A DNA stretch of 64,000 nucleotides from Takifugu bimaculatus. Taxonomy: Eukaryota; Chordata; Actinopteri; Tetraodontiformes; Tetraodontidae. Below the pieces are notes generated by a model. The model saw nothing but the letters and a program-made list of their open reading frames with translations, was not told the origin of the DNA and did no database searches. Position 1 is the stretch's first letter. Each line of letters starts with the position of its first letter. Positions 1-11,200 of the stretch are shown piece by piece. Both the position numbers and the translations under genes were made by a program. Where the stretch lies: positions 32,631 through 96,630 of the forward strand of contig SWLE01000906.1 in NCBI GenBank assembly GCA_004026145.2, given 5' to 3'.

Positions 1-318
1 GGGCTAGGGTTGGAGTTGGGTTAGGGTTAGGGTTAGGGTTGGGGTTAGGGTTGGGGTTAGGGTTGGGGTTAGGGTTAGGGTAGGAATTAGGGTTAGGGTT
101 AGGGTTAGGGTTGGGGTTGGGGTTGGGGTTAGGGTTGGGGTTAGGGTTAGGGTTAGGGTTGGGGTTGGGGTTAGGGTTAGGGTTGGGGTTAGGGTTAGGG
201 TTGGGGTTGGGGTTAGGGTAGGGGTGGGAGGGGTTAGGGTTAGGCTTGGGGTTAGGAAGGGAGCTGGGTTTGGGGTTAGGTTAGGGTTGGGGTTAGGATT
301 AGGTTTGGGGTTAGGGTT
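1..318 (+). repeat. Degenerate telomeric array, TTAGGG with TTGGGG variants
   Basis: Nearly continuous G-strand telomere-like repeats: mostly GGGTTA with frequent GGGGTT variants and a few single-base breaks. No coding content. The array runs straight into the 3' end of the minus-strand SGNH element. Confidence 0.95.
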
Positions 319-1137
319 GGAGATGGAGATTGGGTTAGGGTTGGGATTGAGATTGGAATCTGTGCTCAGTGCAAATTTAAATTACGGGGGTTTCAGGAAG
401 AAGTTGTCCGCGCCAGTTAGCAAATATGAGTCTTGCTGTATAGGGGGTCCAAGTGATGTTGTCTTTTTCTGTAATGAAGAGGTGGTTTGGAATTTCCGGC
501 AGTGTTCGGTAATGTGTTGTCATGGTTTCGTTGATAAGTTCCAAATTGTCCTGTTGTGTCTGTGTTAACTGGGATGAGTAGTTGAGGATGGGAAAGTAGG
601 CTGCTGCATTGGGAAAGGTCCGCTTGGCAGCACGGAATAATCCCCTTAGTTGCTTGATTGTGGTTTTGCTTGGGTCCTGGTCTCTGTTGTTAATGCCTAT
701 GGCAAAGATTACGATCTCGGTATTCGGGTTGGGGGGGGAATTTTCACAGACTTTGAGGAAATGGTAAGCATTTACTCCGGGGTAACTATCTATTTGTATG
801 TCTGGATTGGTGTGTTCGGGGAAGTGGTCAACGTTGGAGTCACCCAGGATGAGGAAACTTGAATTGCTTTTGAAGACCCAGTCCTGGATTTTGTGGTTGG
901 GTCTAGCTAAATGGTAATTTGGCCTAAAGGTGGGAAGTGTTGAGGGTTGAGACGGGCTAGGAAATACAGATGGCCAACTGTCACTTGGCTCTGGAGAAGT
1001 AACTGGAGGGGATGAGGGGAACAGAGGGGAAGAAGGGTGAGTTAGGTTTGGGTCAATGGATGTGCTGGTGCTCTGGGGCTGATGAGCCAACAATGCAGAC
1101 TCCCCCGATGTTTGTGGGGAGGTAGGAGGCTCAGATA
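319..1137 (-). mobile_element. Telomere-embedded SGNH element, copy 1 (5'-truncated)
   Basis: Non-telomeric segment flanked on both sides by telomeric repeats. On the minus strand it matches the two plus-strand copies at 47245-48375 and 50554-51684. The 3' end is the same in all three, an AT-rich stop region then CAATCTCCATCTCC running into CCCTAA repeats. Copy 1 lacks about 300 bp at its 5' side compared with the others, so the truncation point differs. Constant 3' end plus variable 5' end suggests retrotransposition, although reverse transcriptase is not visible here. Confidence 0.7.
377..1135 (-). CDS. SGNH/GDSL hydrolase-like protein, partial (open frame)
   Basis: A minus-strand open frame of about 250 codons, open at its 5' end and ending in TAA at 377-379. 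The first third is Pro/Ser/Thr-rich low-complexity sequence. The rest looks like an SGNH (GDSL-like) esterase fold: a hydrophobic strand then GDSN (nucleophile Ser block), SYPG, then a strand ending in GINN (Asn block), then alternating helices. SGNH domains occur in ORF1 proteins of several retrotransposon groups and in telomere-associated retroelements. The substrate cannot be told. This is the only one of three copies with the frame intact; the other two are broken in C-runs. No start codon is visible near the 5' truncation. Confidence 0.6.
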   Translation of the reverse strand, partial: SEPPTSPQTSGESALLAHQPQSTSTSIDPNLTHPSSPLFPSSPPVTSPEPSDSWPSVFPSPSQPSTLPTFRPNYHLARPNHKIQDWVFKSNSSFLILGDSNVDHFPEHTNPDIQIDSYPGVNAYHFLKVCENSPPNPNTEIVIFAIGINNRDQDPSKTTIKQLRGLFRAAKRTFPNAAAYFPILNYSSQLTQTQQDNLELINETMTTHYRTLPEIPNHLFITEKDNITWTPYTARLIFANWRGQLLPETPVI

Positions 1138-1250
1138 GGGTTAGGGTTAGGGTTAGGGTTAGGGTTAGGGTTAGGGTTAGAGTCAGGGTTAGGGTTAGGG
1201 TTAGGGGTTAGGGTTAGGGTTAGGGTTAGGGTTAGGGTTAGGGTTAGAGT
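1138..1250 (+). repeat. TTAGGG array
   Basis: Almost perfect GGGTTA repeats with two AGAGTCAGG interruptions. This is the last G-strand-oriented block before the orientation switch. Confidence 0.95.
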
Positions 1251-1360
1251 CAGGTCACAATCCCTGGTTGTTTTCTGCTGCTCTTTGAAAAGAAGCAGGT
1301 CCAGCAAAGAAAAATCATTGTTCCAAAATACGTTCAGTCACATGAGCGACAGTCACACGC
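1251..1360. other. Spacer at a head-to-head telomeric junction
   Basis: About 110 bp of non-telomeric sequence separates TTAGGG repeats on the left from CCCTAA repeats on the right. This is the orientation expected when two chromosome ends face each other. No open frame or recognised repeat is seen in the spacer. Confidence 0.8.
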
Positions 1361-1577
1361 CTAACCCTAACCCTAACCCCTAACCCTAACCCTAACCCTA
1401 ACCCCAGGACTTATTTGAACTCACCCTGACCCCAACCCCTAACCCTAACATCAACCCCTAACCCTAACCCTGACTCTAACCCTAACCCCAACCCCCAACC
1501 CTAACCCCAACCCCAAACCCAACCCCTAACCCTAACCCCAACCCCTAACCCTAACCTCAACCTCTAACCCTAACTAA
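1361..1577 (+). repeat. CCCTAA array (C-strand orientation)
   Basis: CCCTAA repeats with CCCCAA and CCTGACCCC variants, opposite in orientation to the array ending at 1250. It grades into unique sequence near 1577. Confidence 0.93.
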
Positions 1578-1786
1578 CTCTGATTAATTATCCCTCCCCC
1601 TATCTGATTCTGATTTCTAAATTGCCCATGGTCCTGTTCTCAATCCTAGCCTCATTATTCCAACCCAAACCGACGTCCCCATACCCAAAACCCAATCTAG
1701 TGCCCGCTAAGCCTTGTACCCATCAATCAAACCCACCTCAAACTAAGCCCAAATTTGACTCAGCCCGCATACGGGAGAGCCCACAG
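1578..1786. other. Unique sequence, no gene seen
   Basis: About 200 bp of C/A-rich sequence between the telomeric array and block A. A 61-codon plus-strand frame (1622-1807) crosses the block boundary and shows no recognisable motif, so it is not called. Confidence 0.6.
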
Positions 1787-2256
1787 GAGGTAGGGTACGA
1801 AAAATAGGACAAGTGCAGTGCCACATGGCCTAACGAGGCTAAGGAGAAGGTTGAAGTAAAGGGAGGCAAAAGAGAGGAAAGGGAGAAATGAGGTTAAGGA
1901 AGGAGGAGAACCAAGGAAAAGATGGCATGAAGAAGGAGAGGGGAGGAAGGGAAGGATGAAGAGAAAAGGTTCAGTTCAAAAGAGGGAAAAAGGAAATCAA
2001 AAGGAAAAATAAAAAGGAATAAAACAGGGGAGATGTTACAGGGAAACACAAATTCAATTAGAAACAGGGGAAACAACAAATACAAAAGATAAAATACAAG
2101 GGAAGGGAAGGGACATTTAAATTGAAAATAAAAAAACATGAAAAGCAAAAAGCGAGGGGAGTATAAAAGGGGAAACGGAAATTAGAGACCTCAGAAGGTC
2201 CAAAGATTCGGAGGGAGCAACATCACAAAATGTAAACGATAAAGAGGTTAAAGGTT
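1787..2256. other. Purine-rich unique stretch at the block A edge
   Basis: A- and G-rich sequence (AGGGAGG, GAAAAAGG, GGGGAAAC motifs) with no convincing gene. The minus-strand frame at 1894-2148 is a pyrimidine translation with heavy Phe/Leu bias. The block B equivalent is 32351-32818. Confidence 0.7.
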
Positions 2257-3262
2257 AATGCTAACCCTAACCCTAATGCTAACCCTAACCCTAATGCTAA
2301 CCCTAAGGCTAACCCTAACCCTAATGCTAACCCTAACTTCAACCCTAATGCTAACCCTAACCCTAATGCTAACTCTAACCCTAACCCTAATGGTAACCCT
2401 AACCCTAACTTCAACCCTAATGCTAACCCTAACCCTAATGCTAACTCTAACCCTAACCCTAATGGTAACCCTAACCCTAATGCTAGCCCTAATGCTAACC
2501 CTAATGCTAGCCCTAATCCTAATGCTAACCCTAACTCTAATGCTAACCCTAATGCTAACCCTAACTCTAATGCTGACCCTAATGCTAATGCTAGCCCTAA
2601 TGCTAACCCTTATGCTAACCCTAACCCTAATGCTAACCCTAACCCTAATGCTAGCCCTAATGCTAACCCTAATGCTAGCCCTAACCCTAATGCTAACCCC
2701 AACTCTAATGCTAACCCTAACCCTAATGCTAACCCTAATGCTAACTCTAACCCTAATGGTAACCCTAACCCTAACTTCAACCCTAATGCTAACCCTAACC
2801 CTAACGCTAACCCTAATGCTAACTCTAACCCTAACCCTAATGCTAACCCTAACCCTAACCCCTAACCCTAACCTTAATGCTAATCCTAACTCTAATGCTA
2901 ACCCTAACCTTAATGCTAACCCTAACCTTAATGCTAACCCTAACTCCAACCCTAACCCTAATGCTAACCCTAACCCTAATGCTAACCTTAACCCTAATGC
3001 TAACCCTAACTCCAACCCTAACCCTAATGCTAACCCTAACCTTAATGCTAACCCTAACCCTAACCCTAATGCTAACCTTAACCCTAATGCTAACCCTAAC
3101 TCCAACCCTAACTCCAACCCTAACCCTAATGCTAACCCTAACCCTAATGCTAACCTTAACCCTAATGCTAACCCTAACCCTAACCCTAACTCCAACCCTA
3201 ATGCTAACCCTAACCCTAATGCTAACCCTAATGCTAACCCTAATGCTAACCCAACCCTAATA
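2257..3262 (+). repeat. Variant telomeric array, CCCTAA mixed with TGCTAA
   Basis: About 1 kb of six-base repeats in which CCCTAA alternates with AATGCT/TGCTAA variants (TTAGCA on the G strand), with TTCAAC and TCCAAC variants. Long frames here on both strands translate to (NPNANPNP)n, (LTLTLM)n or (RVSI)n and are artefacts of the hexamer period. Confidence 0.95.
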
Positions 3263-3993
3263 TAATAATATAAAAGAATGAGTGGAGACAGAAGAGAGAA
3301 TGAGACGTTTTTGGCGCGTGTCGCTCTTGATTTTGTGTTTATTTTTGCAGTAAACTTAAAGGAGGCCTTTACACTTTATGTTTGATTCCATTTAAGCTGA
3401 TATTCCATTCTTGACATCTTTAAATTTACAGTATTCATGGGAGATTTATTTGGTCATTTTGCTTCTTTTTATTTCCTATTTCCCACATTTATTCATAGTT
3501 TTTATTAGATTGCAATAAATCCTATAACATTGAACAGACTGACTAAAGTCAAATGAGCTGCGGTTCCCACCGATAGCGTCATTCTGATGGGTTTTTGCTG
3601 GCTGCAGCTGAAATATTCCAATGCTCCATGTCACAGAGACAGTAAATACTAAACCCTAAAGATTCTGAAGGCATGATGTCAAATAGTAACGTATAATACA
3701 GACATTTGAAGAGACAATTAAGAGAATGTTTCCATGCTTCTAAGAGTGGCCGAGGAGCCATTTAGAACTTTATAAAGATGCATTGTGTGATACCAGGAAC
3801 TAATTTAACTTCAAGGCGAAGCTGCTTCTGCTTTGTCGACCATCGACTGATCTCCTGAAAGTCCACCAGCGCTTTTAAAAACTGAATTCTTCATCTATGG
3901 AGGGAGCAGACGGCAGATGTTTCCACAGATGCTCTTCACCAGTGGTCAGTGAGTGATGCAGCAGATGAGCGGGAGTTGACTGGCTTCAACCAG
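3263..3993. other. 3' flank of NLR copy A
   Basis: AT-rich sequence downstream of the NLR stop codon on the minus strand, probably 3' UTR and intergenic. TTTATT (AATAAA on the minus strand) occurs more than once. No other gene is seen. Confidence 0.5.
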
Positions 3994-5259
3994 CTACTGA
4001 CTCAATGTCTCCAGCCCATAGTCTGGATTCTCTACGAGATCAAACAGCAGCTTCACTCCTGAATCCGGCAGCTGGTTCCAACTCAGGTCCAGTTCTCTGA
4101 GATGGGAGGGATTGGACCTCAGCGCCGAGGCCAGAGAGCCACAGCTGATCTCTGATAAGCTGCAGTAGTTTAATCTAAATAAAGAAGGGAAACTTTTATA
4201 AGGTTATAAGTGAAACCAGTATTAATCTGAAAGGTTAATCAAAGGCATGATCTGTAAATATTTAATTTAGTTACAGGTTAAAAAATGATAGTAATATGTA
4301 ATGACCACAATTCCAACCTCTCAGGTTTGCACTGTTCCAGAGGAGAATCTATATTGTTCTGGCCCTCACTCTCCCCAGGTTCTCCCACCTCTTTCCCTCC
4401 CATCTCATCATGGAGATCCATCTCACCTGTGGCTCATCTTTAAAGGCACAACCTGTCTTAGATGACTTCCTGTCTCCCTCACCATCTCCCTCCTCGTTGG
4501 CTGGTGTCTACCAGGCACCCTCACCTAGTTTTGTCTCATTTTGGTTACCATCTGTCGGCTTTTTCATTGTCCTTAAATCAGTTTATCATGAATAAGTGGT
4601 CCCCGTGTGGCCCCCCCTCCTGAAGGAACTGGGCACAACACACACACTCAGAAAGTGTGAGGACCCTCGGATGGAATAATGGACATTTTTGAGAATGGTG
4701 TTTACCCCAGAGTTTCCAGTCGGCAGTTTGGATCCTGGAGAAAACCACAGAGCAGCTTCACTCCTGGATCCTGCAGCTGGTTCCCACTCAGGTCCAGTTC
4801 TCTGAGATGGGAGGGATTGGACCTCAGCGCCGAGGCCAGAGAGCCACAGCTGATCTCTGATAAGCTGCACTTAATCAATCTGAAAAATGCAGGATGAGGT
4901 TATACGGTGCAGGTCTGCATGTTATCTGCGTCAGTACTAAACCTACGTTAGTTCTTAGTTGGGTCAGACCTGAATTCACGATATTCCAAGGAATGTTTTT
5001 AATGTGGTGCATCACAGCAGTGTTGAGAACAGCCTCACTTCACCATCTTAGCAGCTGGTATATAGGTAGAAAAATGAAGACTGACCTGAGCCTCTCCAGT
5101 TTACAGTTTGGACTCTCCAGTCCAGAACAGAGCCGCTTCACTCCTGAATCCTGCAACGTGTTGTGGCTCAGGTCCAGAACCCTCAGATGGGAGTGGTTGG
5201 ACTTCAGAGCTGAGGCCACAGAATCACAGCTGGTCTCTGATAAACTGCAGCAACTTAGT
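3994..5259 (-). CDS. NLR copy A: LRR exons 3 to 5 and stop
   Basis: Exons 5259-5086 and 4879-4706 are 174 bp each; the last, 4174-3994, ends at TAG (3994-3996). All carry the LRR pattern (SLSE.SC.SLASALRSN, LDLS.N.L.D.GVK, LETL). The final exon ends exactly where its sister exons have a splice donor. There the expected GTCAGT reads GTCAGTAG shifted into frame, giving a stop three codons after LETL. Confidence 0.82.
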
Positions 5260-8200
5260 CTAAAATAACAATTATTTTGAGAGAAGACAAATAAAAATCA
5301 ACATGTACCAGAGCAAAACACAGCTTCCAAGCAACAAACCTCTGGTCCTGCACCGGCTTATCTGCCGTATGTTCCTATTTTGGGTTCTTTCAGGGCGGTT
5401 GGACCAGATCTACAGCGTATGTAAAGTGTGTGTGGGTCAAAATACCTTCCAGGTTTGTGAGACCACATTTCTCAATAGCTCAACTCTTGTCAGGAGCTGG
5501 GACAAAGCGACCCACTCCTGATAGCTTGTGGGCGATGCTGCAGCGACCCTGCAATCCCTACACTCTCTGGTGAAACCAAATCAAAGGTTTGAGACACTGC
5601 TGGATGCTGGAAGGGTGGCTATAGTCTGGACGCAGAGTTCCCCTGACTGCACATTTCTCCAACAATGATTGGCAGCTGGTGTCACTTGTTCTCCAGATGA
5701 GAGAAGGAAAGAGAGCCACCCCACAGTGTGTTTGATTGCCCCACTGCAAGCTCAATGCTGCCAGAAAACATTGCAGGAGCATCAATTCCCCTCAGGGCAT
5801 CAACAAGGAGCTCAGGAAAAGGTGCAGCTGCCACCTACTAGAGACAAGCACACTGAGCTGAGATTCAAAGCCCTCTCCTCCCAAGAGAAGAGCTTGTTTG
5901 TTGGAGGCTCTTCTGGGCGATACCTGGTGCCACAGCTCCAGCTCAGCCCGTCTCTGGAGCTGAGGTGGAGCTGAGCAAGTTTCATGGTTCTCCACCACTT
6001 CCTCTCGCTGAGGACCTTCTCAGCTGGTGGTTTCTGCTCCACCTTCCAAGTTGAGCAGGTGATACTTCTGCATTCCTGCCACCAGTGTCTCTGCAGAAAG
6101 AGTCTTCTCTACTGTTTTAGATTAGATTGTAGAAAATTAGGATTTTTGGTTGATGTCTTAGATGTTGTTGACTAAGAGCAGGTTTTTCTTTAATAACATA
6201 GAGAGATTCGATGAGAAGAGCAAATGTATTATTTTATGAGCTACTTCCACTACTATTATAGACACATACTTCCATATTGTCTTAGATTGCAAGCTGCATT
6301 TATTGCATCGTTCATAGAAAGTCATATTTGTGAGGAGAAAAACTCAAATAAGGTCATTTTCTTTAATGACCATTACAACAGAAGGAGGCGATGAACAAAC
6401 AGATTTATCTAAAAATGTGTGAAAACTTATGGATGGAAACCTTTTTAAAATGGTTGCATTGTGTAGAATCGGTGGAGAATCAACTTGTTGACTTCTGATT
6501 TGGACTCCAATGGAAGTGAGGTGCAACAATTGTGGATGCTGAAAGCTTCAGATCTTCATGAAGGTTTCTGTGGTTGGACTGACCTGCTGCCCCTTTAAGA
6601 GGGAGGCAGGTTTGGGCTTCTGGCTGGAATGAAGCCACCTAAGATGAGAATGACTGCAGGCTTTCGGTACCTGTGAGAAGGATTATTGTTATTGTTGTTA
6701 TTAGTATTATCTTTAAATGCTATTGTATGTAGACTTTGAGTGTTTGAGGAATGTTGATAGGAAAGGAAGAACATGAGAGTGTCGTAAAAGTGCTGAAGCT
6801 GCTTACTATCAAGCTCAGCACTCAGACGTATCCTGTTGGTCAGGATTAGAGAAGTTTGTAAAGATGTCAGAAGACAATGAATTACGAGATCCTGTTTAGA
6901 CACCCATTCTGTTTGCACCAATAAAAGAGGTGAGCGAGCAGCAGACTGACGGAGTTGAGAGAGGAAGCTTGAACTGCTGCTCGGCTCCCCCTTTGCAAAG
7001 GACTCCAGTTGTTTGCGTGGTTACTCTGAGTCTAGTGAACGAACAGCGCGGGTGATCAAAACTTCATCCTCACAAAATTTGGTCCTTCGAGCCGGATCCC
7101 AAGACCTGGAGAGGAGCGCCGTGGGACGACCGAACGCCGAAGTCTGTGCACAGCCGGAGTCAAAAAGACGTCCGAAGTGAAAGACCTTTCATCACGAGTT
7201 GACGGAAGGCCGGTCTTCGTCCCTCCCAGGGCGACCATCTCCAGTGACGGGAAGAAGGCACTAAAACAACTCAGAGAGAAACCATAGAAGCAACGGAGTG
7301 AGTATAAGACACAAAAAGCGCTACACGGAATATACCGCGGTATTACCTGCCTGGTCATCAGGAGAGAAGCAGAGGCAAGATACACCCGCCTCCTCGGAGG
7401 TAGAAGCTTGGTGTATACTCTCCTGATTAAAAAAGAGGGGTTATAAGGCCACGGCGGAGGGACTGAACTAGATATCCTGTAGGGATTGAGGGTTGTTCAG
7501 TCGGGAGATCAGGCGTCTCCATTCAAATACATAAAAACTGATAAATAAAGTGCAAACATGGGCAACCAACATTCCACAAAAGGTGCTGAATTCGAAATCC
7601 CAGCATCATGTAAACACATGGAAGACAAATATCCAGGTTCATGCTCATATGTTCAGCTGTGGATGACTAAGTTCGATTGGGATGGTAACTTAGACAGGCC
7701 AGGCAATATTATAAAATTAAAAGAAGATTTAATAGAATATGGAAAGAAACATCCAAAAGTAAATGTGGGGTTGACACAATGTCATCTCTGGCTCACTGAA
7801 TCAAAATATAGAAGAAAAAAAAAAATCAAGAAAAAGAGAAACCCAGCAAGTCCTCATGAGCGTTAATGGCAAGAAATGGGGCACTGTTAGAGGAGATTGG
7901 GTCCCAGTGGATCCAGCCACTCAACAACCATGGCAGCCTGGCAGCCAAGAACTAAATGACAGACTTGACAGACTGTATGAGCGCATGCGAACTACTTTTA
8001 CCAGACGAGCTGACTACAGCGCCATTACGGCCACAAGACAAAAGACTGACGAAAGTTTTGAAGACTATAGCATGAGAATGAAAGATGTGTTCCGGAAAAA
8101 TAGTGGAATTCCGTATGCGGAAGATCCAGAAGGTCCCTACCAACAGCAGTTAAAGCAAGCTATACATGGGGGATCAAAATCAGAGATAAAAACCTGGGTA

Positions 8201-11200
8201 GAGAGACAGTTAGTTGATTTCGGAACTTGTAACCTAAACCGCTATGAACAACATGCTATGCATGCTGAAAGACAATGCCAAAATAGTAAGAACCAATTAA
8301 CAGGCATGTTTTTCAATGCCAACCCTCTCCCAAGCCGAGGCCGAGGGCGTGGGCGAGGCCGAGGCGGAAGGGGAGGAGGAGGCAACTCCCGTGAAAATGA
8401 ACAGTGTCATTATTGTAAAAATTTTGGACACTGGGAACGTGATTGCAGAAAGAAACAACGTGACCAGAGATATAATAGAGGACAGCAGCAAAGTTCTAAT
8501 CCACCTCAGCTATGACTAGAACCGGAGAAATATGTCACAAAAATTAAAACAAATCAGGGCACAAAATTTGATCAATTGGAAAAAGAAGACCTAGAAGATG
8601 TTTTAGACTTAGAAACCATCTTCCTGTTTGCTGAAGGCAAACCAGAAATACAACTGACCGTGTTAGGTAATTCTTTAACATTTTTAGTAGACACGGGTGC
8701 AGGTAAATCAGTAATTAGAGATCCAATAGCTCTAAAGCCAACTTCTACACAGATTTTTGTGAGATCAGCAAATGGTCTCGTAACTAAAGAAAGAATGTCA
8801 GTTCCTGTAGATGTTTGTGACCCTGTAAGTGGAATCACACTTAAAGCCCCTTTCGTGATCTCCACCACATGTCCCGTAAATCTGTTAGGAAGAGATCTTA
8901 TCTCTCAGCTTCAGTTGATGATTCGCACTACAGCCGAAGGAATGTGGTCTGTAGATAGAATGGTTAATCTGTGGGTAAGGGAAGGAGGGACGTCACTCGA
9001 CATTCCTGAAAAGCAGCCCCCTCCATTTTCTGACCCAATCACTATGTTATATGGTAAAGCTCTGTCATACTTACAGCCTGAAGCCCAGCTCCACAATCAA
9101 ACTGACCTGCATGTAACCATGCACGTGGAGCGCATTGGTGAGATCTGTAAATCAGACTCACACGGCACATCAAGCTATGCAGAGAAGTTTGCTAAACTCA
9201 AAGATCCACAAATGATTGTAATTATGCATCTATATGTGTGTGGTCAGACAGCTGTCTGCACGGCAGGAAGCCTTTCCACCGAAGCAGCAGCACTATTCAA
9301 AGTGTCAGGTTCTGTACCACATGTTTCTATTGCTAAACCGCTTAAGAAAAGATGGCAAGACTTGGGATGTGACGTAAAACACTGGAGCAGCCTGCCCTAT
9401 AGGCCTAAGGGTGAGGTTGATTTTAATGATCAGTTCCAGGTGTGGCGTATTCCCCTTAAAACATGGTTGCTGACTCATCCAGCAACGCACCTCACAGACC
9501 AGAGTTCATGAGAAGAAAACATCTTCCTCACGCAGGAGGAAGAGGAGAAGCTGAAAGAGCTTCCCCCTGAATTATGGTTGGAAGGACCTGCAGATGTAGG
9601 TCTTATAAAAGGAGCAGAACCTGTAAAAAATAATCCCTAAATCAGATTATAGACCATTTCAGAGGCAATATCCCCTTAAGACTGATGCACAGGAGGGTAT
9701 TGTTCCGATATTTAACTCACTGCTTAAAGCAGGAGTCATCAGAGAGTGTCCTGAGTCTCCTGTAAATACACCCCTATTTCCAGTAAGGAAGTCACCACCA
9801 TCTACCGGCTGGCGGATGGTGCAGGACCTGCAAGCTGTGAACGCTGCAGTGGTCCCTAGGTCTCCCTTAGTCGCAGATCCATACACCCTGCTGAATGACT
9901 TAAACCCTGAACATCAGTGGTACACGGTGATAGATGTATCCAATGCATTTTTCTCTGTACCAGTACATCCAGACAGCCAGTTTTGGTTTGCATTTACGTT
10001 TCAAGGACAGAGGTACACCTGGACAAGGTTACCTCAGGGCTACTGTGAGAGTCCCACAATCTTCTCTCAAGTAATGATGTCATCGTTAGCTAAGTTTAAA
10101 CCTCCGTGTGGAAGTGAAATCCTCGTCTACGTGGATGACATCCTCATGGCGTCAAAAACAAAGGGAGATTGTTGGTCAGACACACTAGCATTGCTGCACT
10201 GGCTAGCCTCTCAGGGCCATAAATTAAGCAAAAGCAAACTGCAACTGGTGAAGCAGGAAGTGGTTTATCTGGGCCATGTTTTGACACATAATGGAAGAGC
10301 TATTCTTGAGTCGAGGAAAACAGCAGTACTTGATGCTCCGAAACCAAAAACAAAGAAGCAGATGATGTCATTCTTAGGACTAGTGAATTTTTGCAGATCA
10401 TGGATCTTAGATTATGCGAAAATAACTGCCCCTTTACAAGCATTGATGTATGATAATCCCTTAGCAATGACTGATGTGTTAACATGGACCCCTGAAGCTG
10501 AAGAAGCATTTGTGTACATAAAACAGGCCCTTGTAAGTGCTGGAGTGTTAAAGCTGCCAGACTATCAGAAGCCTTTTGAGCAGGTCGTGGATTGCAAGGG
10601 TGACTTTATGACTTCAGTTTTATTGCAGAAGCACGGAGATAAGAGGCAGCCAGTGGCCTACTACTCCCACAAGCTAGATCCCGTAGCTTGTGCACTCCCA
10701 CCATGCGTTAAAGCAGTGGTGGCAGCATCTGAGGCAGTAAAAGCCTCCGCAGGAGTGGTGCTACATCATGAGCTAACTTTGCTAGTTCCACATGCAGTGT
10801 CAATACTGCTGCTACAAAGTAAGATAGCATTCCTGTCGCCCGCACGTCATCTTTCCTGCATGGCAGTGTTGCTGTCTCAGCCGAATCTGACGATTCGTCG
10901 CTGCACAACCTTAAACCCAGCGACGCTGCTACCCACCGTAGAAGAGGGACACCAGCACAACTGCCTGGATGAGGTCTCTACCAAGGTCCTGCCGCGACCA
11001 GATCTTAGTGATGTCGCGTTGACTACAGGACGGATACTCTTTGTGGATGGATCATCGAGAAGGGATGACTGTGGACGCACTAGAACCGCCTATGCAGTAG
11101 TTACGGCAACTGAGGTGGTGGAGGCGAAATCACTTCCCTCCTCCTATTCTGCTCAAGCTGCAGAACTCGTCGCACTCACACGTGCCTGTGAACTAAGCAA

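Noticed and set aside
224..568. Plus-strand frame over the SGNH element
   Set aside because: It starts in telomeric repeat and runs antisense to the SGNH frame.
2248..3265. Open frames of 300 or more codons on both strands (Leu/Gly, Arg/Val/Ser/Ile, Asn/Pro or Leu/Thr/Met repeats)
   Set aside because: They translate the six-base telomere-like period, lack stops by composition only, and occur in every frame of every array (also 32788-33493, 44717-45647, 46283-47369, 49414-50657 and 52949-53674).
5669..5974. 101-codon plus-strand frame also present in block B (35898-36404)
   Set aside because: Overlaps open frames on the other strand, has no domain or splice support, and sits in an NLR intron. 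The B frame is longer only through chance loss of a stop.
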